Assembly: GCA_905235825.1 (NCBI GenBank)
Contig: CAJONH010000245.1
Coordinates: 1-16,511 of the forward strand
Source: Candidatus Gastranaerophilales bacterium
GTDB lineage: Bacteria > Cyanobacteriota > Vampirovibrionia > Gastranaerophilales > Gastranaerophilaceae
Direction: 5' to 3'
Length of the DNA: 16,511 bases
Every line of letters begins with the position of its first letter. Positions within the stretch are counted from its first letter, which is position 1. Shown here in pieces: positions 8,140 through 14,736 of the stretch. Position numbers and translations under genes: made by a program. The notes below the pieces were generated by a model, which saw nothing but the letters and a program-made list of their open reading frames with translations, was not told where the DNA came from and ran no database searches.

Positions 8140-9018
8140 ATGTTTACAAGGATATCATTAGGAAGTGCCTCCGGTGCAAATACCGGTAACGGTACAAATG
8201 TAAATAATAATAATAATAATTCAGCCGCAACTAATAATACTACTACCAATGCTAATACTAATACAACCCTGATAGGAAATGCGGCACAAACAACCGTTCA
8301 GAGCGGACAATCTACAGGAACTACAGGAGCAAAAGTTACAAATACGGGAAAAGATTCCGATAGACCCGGAACAACAGGCAGTGCAACATTAACAGGTCCT
8401 GATTCAGATACAGTTGAATTTGGTGCTGTAACGGGTGTTTCATCAGGTGATGATAATTTAGATAGTGATTCGTCTAATCCCGAAAGAAAATCGACTGCAA
8501 ATGGTGTTTCAAATTCGGTTCCGGCTTCTGCTACGACAGTAATTGGAACAGGTTCAAATTCAGTTACGGGCATAGATTCATCCAATTCTGCACGAAGACC
8601 GGCTGCAGCCGGTACTACAAATCCGATTTCCGGAAGTGCAATAAAAGGGCTTACATTACAAACAGGTACTGTTGATTCAACTATAACCAGAGCTCAATCA
8701 GGCATGGCGACAGGTATACTTTATAATGCACCGGTTGATACAGAAACTAAAAATGCAAGAATCTGGCATTATACTTCAGCTATGGTTGAGTCAAATCAAG
8801 AAAGAATGCAGCGAGTAATGGAAAGGAGTACCACTGTTCAAAGAGCTGCAAATACTTGGACTCCTAATGCCGCAGTAAACGGTTATGCAGCTACTACTGA
8901 GTATAACAGTCATATAAATTACACAAGTCAACCGCCTGTTACATTGCCGGCAGATATGACACAAGAAGATATGGCAAGACTTCAAGAACTTCAAGAATTA
9001 CAGGGACAAGCAGCCTAA
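8140..9018 (+). CDS. Uncharacterised low-complexity Asn/Ser/Thr/Gly-rich protein
   Basis: I do not recognise this 292-residue protein. It has no signal peptide or membrane segment (N-terminus MFTRISLGSASGAN). Residues about 9-185 are low-complexity, rich in N, T, S, G and D, with a poly-Asn run N22-N27 encoded by (AAT)6 at 8203-8220 and loosely repeated GTGSNS / TGPDSD-like phrases; this part is probably disordered. The C-terminal ~100 residues are different: a likely amphipathic helix (about VESNQERMQRVMERSTTVQR), a Tyr/Asn/Pro segment and a short final helix with a repeated LQE (RLQELQELQGQAA). The ATG has SD AAGGA with a 7-nt spacer, and the gene ends at a strong terminator, so it is a real monocistronic gene. 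Export by a signal-independent route or a role as a linker protein cannot be told from sequence. Confidence 0.7.
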   Translation: MFTRISLGSASGANTGNGTNVNNNNNNSAATNNTTTNANTNTTLIGNAAQTTVQSGQSTGTTGAKVTNTGKDSDRPGTTGSATLTGPDSDTVEFGAVTGVSSGDDNLDSDSSNPERKSTANGVSNSVPASATTVIGTGSNSVTGIDSSNSARRPAAAGTTNPISGSAIKGLTLQTGTVDSTITRAQSGMATGILYNAPVDTETKNARIWHYTSAMVESNQERMQRVMERSTTVQRAANTWTPNAAVNGYAATTEYNSHINYTSQPPVTLPADMTQEDMARLQELQELQGQAA

Positions 9019-9029
9019 CAAATAAATTA

Positions 9030-9067
9030 AAAAAGAACCGGATTCAATTTGAAATCCGGTTCTTTTT
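9030..9067 (+). terminator. Intrinsic terminator
   Basis: AAAAAGAACCGGATT (9030-9044) pairs with AATCCGGTTCTTTTT (9053-9067), a 15-bp stem with an 8-nt loop, ending the Asn/Ser/Thr-rich protein gene. Confidence 0.9.
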
Positions 9068-9219
9068 ATCTGCAGAGCTAACCTAATGAGTGATTACTTA
9101 TATCTAAATTTATATTAAATTATATTAAATTGTTATTTTTTTGTTAATAAAACAGAAATTTTAAAAAAAAGGTAAATAATATAAATGTAAGAGGTAATGA
9201 ATTTGAAAGGAGTTAAGTT

Positions 9220-9681
9220 ATGAGATTCTTAATTAAAAAAACACCTGACAACTTTATCAGAACAGTGAATGATGAAATAAGCTCTCTGTTAAACAGGCAT
9301 TTTGACAGCTATTTTCCGGAAGCTGCATATTGGGAACAGATGGATAAGTTTTCAATGCCCGTAGAAATTGAAGACAAAGGCAGGGAATTTATTGTAAAAG
9401 CTGAAATTCCGGGTATATCAAAAGAAAATCTTGATATAGACCTTGATAAAAATTGTATTTGTATCAATGCAAAAAAAGAAGAAGAAAAATGTGAAGAAGG
9501 AGATGATCATTCTTATAAAAAATCAGAATTCAGATATGGTGAATTTTCAAGAACGGTATATTTCCCTGAAGAAGTTGATACAGATAAATCTGAGGCAAAA
9601 CTTGAAAACGGTATTTTAACAATAAATGTTCCTAAAATAATAAGAGAAAAAGATGCAAAGAAAAAATTAACCGTAAATTAA
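9220..9681 (+). CDS. Hsp20 / alpha-crystallin small heat shock protein
   Basis: A 153-residue ATP-independent holdase chaperone that oligomerises and traps unfolding proteins in the cytoplasm. The alpha-crystallin domain covers about 46-140: EFIVKAEIPGISKENLDIDL (56-75), YGEFSRTVYFPEEVD (106-120) and the signature NGILTINVPK (130-139). The N-terminal arm carries the usual amphipathic helix, and the tail ends in KKLTVN, where LTV may act as the IxI-type anchor motif. SD GAAAGGAG (9205-9212) lies 7 nt before the ATG. An eight-codon frame (ATG 9197, stop overlapping the Hsp20 ATG as ATGA) spans the SD. I see no CIRCE inverted repeat upstream, so HrcA control is not indicated. Confidence 0.95.
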   Translation: MRFLIKKTPDNFIRTVNDEISSLLNRHFDSYFPEAAYWEQMDKFSMPVEIEDKGREFIVKAEIPGISKENLDIDLDKNCICINAKKEEEKCEEGDDHSYKKSEFRYGEFSRTVYFPEEVDTDKSEAKLENGILTINVPKIIREKDAKKKLTVN

Positions 9682-9696
9682 TTTATGATAATAAGC

Positions 9697-9727
9697 AAAG
9701 AGCTGATATTTAAATATCAGCTCTTTT
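9697..9727 (+). terminator. Terminator after Hsp20 (perfect 30-bp palindrome)
   Basis: Positions 9697-9726 form a perfect inverted repeat, 15 bp per arm (AAAGAGCTGATATTT and its complement), folding as about 13 bp with a TTAA loop and a short T run after it. It can work on both strands. Confidence 0.8.
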
Positions 9728-9751
9728 GTTATATACAATACCATCTGAAAT

Positions 9752-9785
9752 TTGTCTTGAGCGAAGCGAAACATCTTAATGACAA
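9752..9785. repeat. REP-like intergenic element with GAGCGAAGCGA core
   Basis: A 34-bp segment bounded by TTGTC (9752-9756) and GACAA (9781-9785) encloses GAGCGAAGCGAAACATC. It is much more GC-rich than its surroundings. It resembles the dispersed short intergenic repeats with a GAGCGAAGCGA core known from many bacterial genomes. Only one copy is in this window, so repeat status is inferred from resemblance. Confidence 0.4.
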
Positions 9786-9815
9786 TAAATTTTTGTTTAT
9801 GATATTATTTATTGT
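9782..9815. repeat. 9-bp inverted repeat upstream of the activase gene
   Basis: ACAATAAAT (9782-9790) and ATTTATTGT (9807-9815) form exact arms separated by 16 nt, about 70 nt upstream of the activase start. It could be an operator or a weak hairpin. The AT-rich base composition makes chance occurrence fairly likely. Confidence 0.3.
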
Positions 9816-9884
9816 AATACTTGTGAGTATTTGTATATTCGCATGAATGTATGTTTAAAAACTTAATTTTAAAGGGAATAGTTG

Positions 9885-10880
9885 ATGTCATTAAATTCAT
9901 ATTTAGGAATAGATGTTGGTTCGGTTACAACAAAGGCTGCGATTGTTGATGAAAACGGTAAGTTTATAGACGGTTTCATGACAAGAACTTCAGGTAAACC
10001 TGTTATAGCGGTTCAAACCTCATTAAAAAATTTAATGAAACAAGCAAAACAGGAATATAACATACTTGGAGTCGGAACAACGGGTTCGGGCAGAAATTTA
10101 GCAGGTGCACTTGTTGGTGCCGATGTTATAAAGAATGAAATTACGGCTCACGCTGTTGCGGCAAGTACTTATGTTCCCGATGTACAAACAATTCTTGAAA
10201 TAGGCGGACAGGACAGTAAAATTATAATATTGCGTGACGGTATAGTTACCGACTTCGCAATGAATACGGTTTGTGCCGCCGGTACGGGAAGTTTTTTAGA
10301 CCAACAGGCATCAAGGTTAAATGTTCCAATTCAAAATTTTGGTGAAATTGCTTTAAAATCTACATCACCTGCAAGAATTGCGGGAAGATGCGGTGTTTTT
10401 GCCGAAAGTGATTTAATTCATAAACAACAGCTCGGTTATCCTGTTGAGGATTTATTATACGGACTTTGTCAGGCTTTGGTAAGAAATTATTTGAGTAATC
10501 TTGCATTAGGAAAAGAAATTCTTCCGACCGTTACTTTTCAGGGCGGTGTTGCTACAAATTCGGGCATGGTTAAAGCATTTGAAGAAGCATTAAATACAAA
10601 AGTTATTGTTCCCGATAATCATCAAACAATGGGTGCTATAGGGGCAGCATTACTTGCTATGGAAAATCACCAGTTCAATGAAAAACCTACATCGTTTAAA
10701 GGTTTCAGTGTAGGGGAAATGTCGTTTAATTCATACACAAACCAATGCAGCGGATGTTCAAACAATTGTGAAGTTATAACAATTGTTGAAGGGGAGATTA
10801 CATCTCACGAATTAAATAATAAATCCGATAAAATTATTGCACGCTGGGGCGGAACATGCGGAAGATGGGATATAGGATAA
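9885..10880 (+). CDS. BadF/BadG/BcrA/BcrD-type ATPase: 2-hydroxyacyl-CoA dehydratase activase
   Basis: A 331-residue ASKHA-fold ATPase of the HgdC/activase family. Known members are homodimers with one [4Fe-4S] cluster at the interface that push an electron into a 2-hydroxyacyl-CoA dehydratase or benzoyl-CoA-type reductase using ATP; they are very oxygen-sensitive. Visible motifs are the phosphate loop YLGIDVGSVTTKA (6-18), EIGGQDSK (105-112), and the cluster cysteines C130 in NTVCAAGTGSF and C169 in AGRCGVFAESD. After the ATPase core (about 1-262) comes an extra tail with C288, C291 and C295 (CSGCSNNC) and C325 (GGTCGRW), as in the larger YjiL-type activases. ATG at 9885, one codon inside the TTG-started frame, has AAAGGGA 7 nt upstream. 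No dehydratase subunit genes are adjacent, so the target enzyme is unknown. Confidence 0.9.
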   Translation: MSLNSYLGIDVGSVTTKAAIVDENGKFIDGFMTRTSGKPVIAVQTSLKNLMKQAKQEYNILGVGTTGSGRNLAGALVGADVIKNEITAHAVAASTYVPDVQTILEIGGQDSKIIILRDGIVTDFAMNTVCAAGTGSFLDQQASRLNVPIQNFGEIALKSTSPARIAGRCGVFAESDLIHKQQLGYPVEDLLYGLCQALVRNYLSNLALGKEILPTVTFQGGVATNSGMVKAFEEALNTKVIVPDNHQTMGAIGAALLAMENHQFNEKPTSFKGFSVGEMSFNSYTNQCSGCSNNCEVITIVEGEITSHELNNKSDKIIARWGGTCGRWDIG

Positions 10881-10900
10881 TTATTTTCTTATTTTATCCC
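10867..10900. terminator. Weak hairpin between convergent activase and obg genes
   Basis: GGATAA (10875-10880, including the activase stop) can pair with TTATCC (10894-10899), or GGGATA (10867-10872) with TATCCC (10895-10900). Only 20 nt separate the two stop codons. The stem is short, so termination here is uncertain. Confidence 0.3.
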
Positions 10901-12166
10901 TTAATATAAATAATCAAATTCAAGATGACCTATTTTAACAATATCACCTTCCTGAACACCGGCTGCTTTCAAAGCATCAAATACTCCCATAGATTTTAAT
11001 ATATTTTGAAATCTGTATAATTGTTCGGTATTTCTTCCGTCAGTAACATTTGCCAGCCTGAAAATTTTACCGCCTTCAACAACAAATGTATGCTTATCAA
11101 CTTTATATACACTATAAGAGCTGTCATCATTATCTTTTGCAGCATCATCATATTCCACATCAACTTTTATAACAGGCTTTGGTATTTCATCAACCTTTTG
11201 TGAAACAAAATGCATAAATTCTTTTATATTTTCGCCTGTAGCCGCTGAAATTAAGAAAACATCACGTGATAATTTTTTAAATTCATTATAATATTTTTGT
11301 TTTGTTTCTTCATCAACAGCATCAATTTTATTTAATGCAATAACCTGATAAACATTTGAAAGAGTTTCCGAATGTTTTTTTAATTCTTCATTAATGATTT
11401 TATAATTTTGCAAAGGATTTTCCAATGTCAAATCAACAATATGAATTAAAAAACGGCATCGTTCAACGTGACGCAGGAATTCGTGACCAAGTCCCGTTCC
11501 TTCAGAAGCACCTTCAATTAATCCCGGAATATCAGCTATAACAAAACCGTCGCCGCTGTCTTTTCTTACAACTCCGAGATTAGGAACAATGGTAGTAAAC
11601 GGGTAGTCTGCAATTTTAGGCTTTGCACTGCTGACTACACTTATAAAAGTTGATTTTCCCGCATTTGGAAGACCAAGTAACCCTACATCGGCAATAAGTT
11701 TAAGTTCCAGTTCAAGAGTTCTTTCAATACCGCTTTCACCCGGTTCACAATATTGCGGAGCTCGTTTTTGCGGGGTAGCGAAGCAGGCATTTCCCCTTCC
11801 GCCTCTGCCGCCTTGAGCCGCAAGAATTTTTTGACCTTCATCATTTAAATCGGCAATAATTTTACCTGTAGAACAATCTTTAACAATGGTACCAACCGGA
11901 ACTTTTATGTATAAGTCTTTTCCGCATCGTCCGTGCTGAGTTTTTATGTATCCGTTTTCGCCGTTTTCGGCTTTAAATACGGATTGAAATTGAAAATCCA
12001 TTAATGTTGAAATATCTCTGTCCGCAATGAGATAAATATCACCGCCCTTGCCGCCGTTACCGCCTGCAGGCCCGCCTTTATCCACATACTTCTCACGACG
12101 CCAAGCCACTATACCGTTGCCGCCTTTACCTGAAAGTATTTTTATTTTTGCTTTATCGAGAAACAT
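10901..12166 (-). CDS. obg: Obg/CgtA family GTPase
   Basis: A 421-residue essential GTPase that binds the 50S subunit and links ribosome assembly to nutrient state. The domains are complete. The glycine-rich Obg domain (1-158) has GGPAGGNGGKGGD (31-43) and GGRGGRGN (119-126). The G domain has G1 GLPNAGKS (165-172), the G2 Thr pair (191-192), G3 DIPG (212-215), G4 NKID (279-282) and G5 SAA (307-309). A C-terminal OCT domain (about 350-421) is present, as in Firmicutes and cyanobacterial Obg proteins. The gene lies 29 nt behind rpiB. There is no Shine-Dalgarno sequence before the ATG (12164-12166); instead a TATAAT lies six bases upstream (see the regulatory entry). Confidence 0.97.
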   Translation of the reverse strand: MFLDKAKIKILSGKGGNGIVAWRREKYVDKGGPAGGNGGKGGDIYLIADRDISTLMDFQFQSVFKAENGENGYIKTQHGRCGKDLYIKVPVGTIVKDCSTGKIIADLNDEGQKILAAQGGRGGRGNACFATPQKRAPQYCEPGESGIERTLELELKLIADVGLLGLPNAGKSTFISVVSSAKPKIADYPFTTIVPNLGVVRKDSGDGFVIADIPGLIEGASEGTGLGHEFLRHVERCRFLIHIVDLTLENPLQNYKIINEELKKHSETLSNVYQVIALNKIDAVDEETKQKYYNEFKKLSRDVFLISAATGENIKEFMHFVSQKVDEIPKPVIKVDVEYDDAAKDNDDSSYSVYKVDKHTFVVEGGKIFRLANVTDGRNTEQLYRFQNILKSMGVFDALKAAGVQEGDIVKIGHLEFDYLY

Positions 12167-12172
12167 AAGCTA

Positions 12173-12203
12173 ATTATAAACCAAACATAAATTTTTTATT
12201 CAA
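12173..12203 (-). promoter_or_regulatory. Possible leaderless promoter of obg
   Basis: On the minus strand a perfect TATAAT (12173-12178) is followed by exactly six bases (TAGCTT) and then the obg ATG, putting the expected transcription start on the A of the start codon. A TTGAAT (12198-12203) lies 19 bp upstream as a weak -35. No SD is present in the 29-nt gap. The geometry is seen directly; leaderless expression is inferred. Confidence 0.4.
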
Positions 12204-12627
12204 GCATATCTGTTCTTTTTTGATGTCTTCCGCCTTCAAATTCAGTTTCAAGCCAAATTTTGCATATATCTTTTGCCGAATTTTCACCGATAATTCTTGC
12301 ACCGAAACATAAAATATTTGTATTGTTATGCAGTCTTGAATATTTTGCACTTGTAGTATCTGAGCAGACAACAGCTCTTATCCCTTTGACTTTATTTGCA
12401 GCGATACACATTCCGACTCCCGTTCCGCAAATGAGAATTGCTCTGCAGCTCTTTTCAACGGCTTCTTTTGCGACCTGTTTTGCAATTACGGGATAATCGG
12501 CGGACTCTTTTGTATATACACCTATATCATGAACTTCAAGACCTTCTTCAATTAAATATTTTTTTATTATTTCTTTAAGTTCAAACCCTGCGTGGTCGGA
12601 GCCTATTATAATATATTTATCTTTCAC
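12196..12627 (-). CDS. rpiB: Ribose-5-phosphate isomerase B
   Basis: A 143-residue RpiB that interconverts ribose-5-phosphate and ribulose-5-phosphate in the non-oxidative pentose phosphate pathway. Motifs are GSDHAG (9-14), the catalytic Cys C67 in LICGTGVGMCIAANK (65-79), RAVVCSD (84-90), the catalytic His H100 in RLHNN (98-102) and GGRHQKR (132-138). The start codon is GTG (12625-12627); AGAGGT five bases upstream supports it, and the protein begins directly with the conserved strand KYIIIGSDHAG. It heads the rpiB-obg pair. Related LacAB/AlsB isomerases share the fold, but housekeeping RpiB fits the context best. Confidence 0.94.
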   Translation of the reverse strand: MKDKYIIIGSDHAGFELKEIIKKYLIEEGLEVHDIGVYTKESADYPVIAKQVAKEAVEKSCRAILICGTGVGMCIAANKVKGIRAVVCSDTTSAKYSRLHNNTNILCFGARIIGENSAKDICKIWLETEFEGGRHQKRTDMLE

Positions 12628-12629
12628 TT

Positions 12630-12658
12630 TTAACCTCTGATTATTGCATGATTATACT
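12630..12658. promoter_or_regulatory. Divergent promoters with overlapping -10 elements (rpiB-obg / structured RNA)
   Basis: On the plus strand, TTAACC (12630-12635), a 17-bp spacer and TATACT (12653-12658) point to a start near 12665, just before the RNA's closing stem. On the minus strand, a perfect TATAAT (12651-12656) would start rpiB mRNA near 12644, leaving a 15-20 nt leader with the AGAGGT SD; its -35 (TTTCCT, 12674-12679) is poor. The two -10 elements overlap by four bases, a symmetric bidirectional arrangement. Confidence 0.5.
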
Positions 12659-12664
12659 TCAATT

Positions 12665-12845
12665 TTTACAAAAAGGAAATACAAATAAGCAAGACCGTTG
12701 ACGAAATTCTTTAAAAATTTTTGATGAAACAAGAGCAAAAGCCCGTTTGTTTGAGTACCCGAAGGGTACGAGTTACGGGCTTATAGGTTGAATTTAAAAT
12801 TTTAAGAATTGAGGAGAAGGTCTGCGGTTTGTATTTCCTTTTTTA
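12665..12845 (+). ncRNA. ssrS: Probable 6S RNA
   Basis: 6S RNA binds sigma-70 holoenzyme by mimicking an open promoter. Here an RNA of about 180 nt is predicted. A perfect 16-bp closing stem (12670-12685 with 12828-12843) is followed by a lower stem, GC plus AGACC (12689-12690, 12692-12696) with GGTCTGC (12819-12825). A large AU-rich middle region comes next; it can partly pair, with AATTCTT 12705-12711 to AAGAATT 12804-12810. The apical arm is AAGCCCGT (12739-12746) with ACGGGCTT (12775-12782), capped by GTACCC-GAA-GGGTAC (12755-12769). The flanking GCAAG on the 5' side and CUGCGG on the 3' side resemble the same positions in E. coli 6S RNA. A promoter precedes it, and a T run to 12844 follows. 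Length and shape fit 6S; another structured RNA, or the opposite strand, cannot be excluded. Confidence 0.65.
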
Positions 12846-12853
12846 TTGAGCAA

Positions 12854-12937
12854 GGTAATTCTGCTGAGTTACCAGAAAAGTTATTTGTAACGGTTTACTT
12901 TAAAAATATTGAATTTGAAATATTTTTTAATTATCCT
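12854..12937 (+). promoter_or_regulatory. Leader/promoter region of the symporter gene
   Basis: Between the structured RNA and the symporter gene are small hairpins, GGTAA/TTACC (12854-12873) and AAAGT/ACTTT around GTAAC (12877-12901). A possible promoter, TTGAAT (12909-12914), follows with a 17-bp spacer to TATCCT (12932-12937). No glycine riboswitch core is recognisable, although such riboswitches often precede this transporter family. Confidence 0.3.
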
Positions 12938-12967
12938 TTATTAAGGAATTGATATAACGGAAGGGTA

Positions 12968-14503
12968 ATGATAGTGATAAAATATCTGATTTTATTAATG
13001 TTTGGAATGGTTATGTCCGTTCAGACAGCTTTAGCTGAAGGAATAGACGAAAAAATAGAAAGATATTTCGCACCTTTTTCCGACAAATTTTCCGAAATAA
13101 TATTTTCTCCGGTAAATATATATGGAAATGATATTCCGTTATTGATATTTCTTATAATATTGACAAGTATATTTTGTACAATATATTTCAGAGGGCTTAG
13201 TATTTGGGGATTTAAGCACGCAATAACAAAAATATTCGGGAAAAAGAAAGCGGGAGAAAAAGAAGGTTCAGGTGAAGTTTCAACGCTGGGGGCTTTAGCG
13301 ACGGCATTATCAGGAACAATAGGAATAGGAAATATTGCGGGAGTAGCAATAGCGATATCGGTAGGCGGGCCAGGAGCAATGTTTTGGATGTGTCTTGGTG
13401 CTTTTTTCGGAATGGTAATAAAATTTTGCGAGGTTACTCTTGCATTAAGATACAGACATTTTAACCGTGACGGAAGTGTTTCGGGCGGACCTATGTATTA
13501 TATTGAGAGAGGTTTTGCATTAAGAAAATACCACGCTCTGGGTAAAACGCTTTCTTATATATTTGCATTGGCACTTATTCCGGGAACTATTGGCGGAGGA
13601 TGTCTTCTCCAAACAAATCAGGCATTAGAACAATTTATAAATATAACAGGCGGTGAAAACAGTTTTTTTGCCGCTAACAGCTGGGTATTCGGTTTGGCTG
13701 TTGCTATTTTTGTAGGGCTTGTTATTGTAGGCGGAATTAAAAGTATAGCAAATGTAACATCAAAAGTAGTTCCTTCTATGTGTCTTATATATGCCGGTGC
13801 CTGCATAATTATAATTGCAATGAATATAACACATATTCCACAGGCAATATATACAATATTTCATGAAGCATTTTTCCCTCAGGCAGTATATGGCGGGATA
13901 GCAGGTACCGTTATAATCGGGTTAAGACGTTCACTTCAATCAAATGAAGCAGGTATAGGCTCCTCTCCTATTGCTTATGCAGCCGTAAAAACGGATGAAC
14001 CCGCATCGCAAGGATTTGTTTCAATGATAGAACCTTTTTTTGATACGGTTGTTGTTTGTTCAATGACGGCTTTCGTTATTATATTAACAGGCGAATATAC
14101 TAATTATACATCGGGAATAACGGGGGTTGAACTTACTTCTGCCGCTTTTAAGAGTGTTTTACCCTTCTTTCCTTATATTTTAGCGGTTGTAATAATTCTC
14201 TTTGCATTATCAACAATACTATCGTGGGCGTATTACGGACAAAAAGCGTGGGCATTCTTAGTCGGAGAAGGTAAAAAACGCTCTATGCTTTTTAATTTAT
14301 TTTTATGCTTCTTTGTTATTGTCGGCTCTTGTATGAATATAAAAAGTGTTATAGACTTTACTGATGCAACGTATATGGTAATGGCATCAACAAATCTTAT
14401 TGCTATATGCGTGCTGCTCAGAGATGTAAAAAAAGAGCTTGTAAAATATTGCAAAAAACATAATTTAATCAACATAATAAATAAATCCTGGTTTAAAGAG
14501 TAA
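12968..14503 (+). CDS. Sodium:alanine/glycine symporter (AGCS family)
   Basis: A 511-residue inner-membrane transporter importing alanine or glycine with Na+. Family hallmarks are LSGTIGIGNIAGVAIAISVG (114-133), GGPGAMFWMCLGAFFGM (133-149), GGPMYYIERG (173-182) and RRSLQSNEAGIGSSPIAYAA (320-339), with about 11 hydrophobic segments in all. The N-terminus (residues 1-23, ending ALA) looks like a signal peptide or extra leader helix, an extension seen in some members. The ATG at 12968 is only 2-3 bases from the SD GGAAGGG (12959-12965); a GTG at 12974 has better spacing, so the true start may be two codons later. Substrate choice cannot be settled from sequence. No clear terminator follows. Confidence 0.94.
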   Translation: MIVIKYLILLMFGMVMSVQTALAEGIDEKIERYFAPFSDKFSEIIFSPVNIYGNDIPLLIFLIILTSIFCTIYFRGLSIWGFKHAITKIFGKKKAGEKEGSGEVSTLGALATALSGTIGIGNIAGVAIAISVGGPGAMFWMCLGAFFGMVIKFCEVTLALRYRHFNRDGSVSGGPMYYIERGFALRKYHALGKTLSYIFALALIPGTIGGGCLLQTNQALEQFINITGGENSFFAANSWVFGLAVAIFVGLVIVGGIKSIANVTSKVVPSMCLIYAGACIIIIAMNITHIPQAIYTIFHEAFFPQAVYGGIAGTVIIGLRRSLQSNEAGIGSSPIAYAAVKTDEPASQGFVSMIEPFFDTVVVCSMTAFVIILTGEYTNYTSGITGVELTSAAFKSVLPFFPYILAVVIILFALSTILSWAYYGQKAWAFLVGEGKKRSMLFNLFLCFFVIVGSCMNIKSVIDFTDATYMVMASTNLIAICVLLRDVKKELVKYCKKHNLINIINKSWFKE

Positions 14504-14558
14504 AACAAAATATTCAATTCACAAAACATTTCTTAATTAATAATCTCTAATTTTGAAC

Positions 14559-14638
14559 GATGTATAAGTGATAATAATACATCATGTGTACCATCTTTAT
14601 AAAAACTTAATTTAAAATCAGTAACTTTGTGCTATATT
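14559..14638 (+). promoter_or_regulatory. pckA upstream region: inverted repeat and extended -10 promoter
   Basis: The gap 14504-14736 holds a GATGTAT/ATACATC inverted repeat (14559-14565 and 14577-14583) without a T run, so more like an operator than a terminator. It also holds an extended -10 element, TGCTATATT (14630-14638), of the same form as one upstream of the FhaB-like gene. The -35 is weak (TTTAAA 14611-14616). The transcript would have a leader of about 90 nt. Confidence 0.4.
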
Positions 14639-14736
14639 TATAGTGGAAGTTTATGTAAAATAAGGCATGAACAAATATATTATGGCTGAAAATATAATAA
14701 CAAATAATTTACCATATAAAAAAGGAGGTTAACTAA

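Noticed and set aside
8298..8585. 95-codon minus-strand frame inside the Asn/Ser/Thr-rich gene
   Set aside because: It mirrors the low-complexity gene, has no SD and no independent protein signature; the plus-strand gene has an SD and a terminator.
9682..9884. CIRCE or heat-shock operator near Hsp20 and the activase
   Set aside because: The inverted repeats here are a terminator and an unrelated AT-rich repeat; none matches the CIRCE pattern.
12174..12371. 65-codon minus-strand frame overlapping rpiB
   Set aside because: Out-of-frame shadow of rpiB; rpiB has all its catalytic residues.
12854..12967. Glycine/alanine riboswitch before the symporter
   Set aside because: No glycine-riboswitch core motifs or tandem aptamer pattern can be seen; only short weak hairpins.
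14233..14529. 98-codon minus-strand frame over the symporter 3' end
   Set aside because: Antisense of hydrophobic codons in a well-defined transporter gene; no SD or conserved motif.
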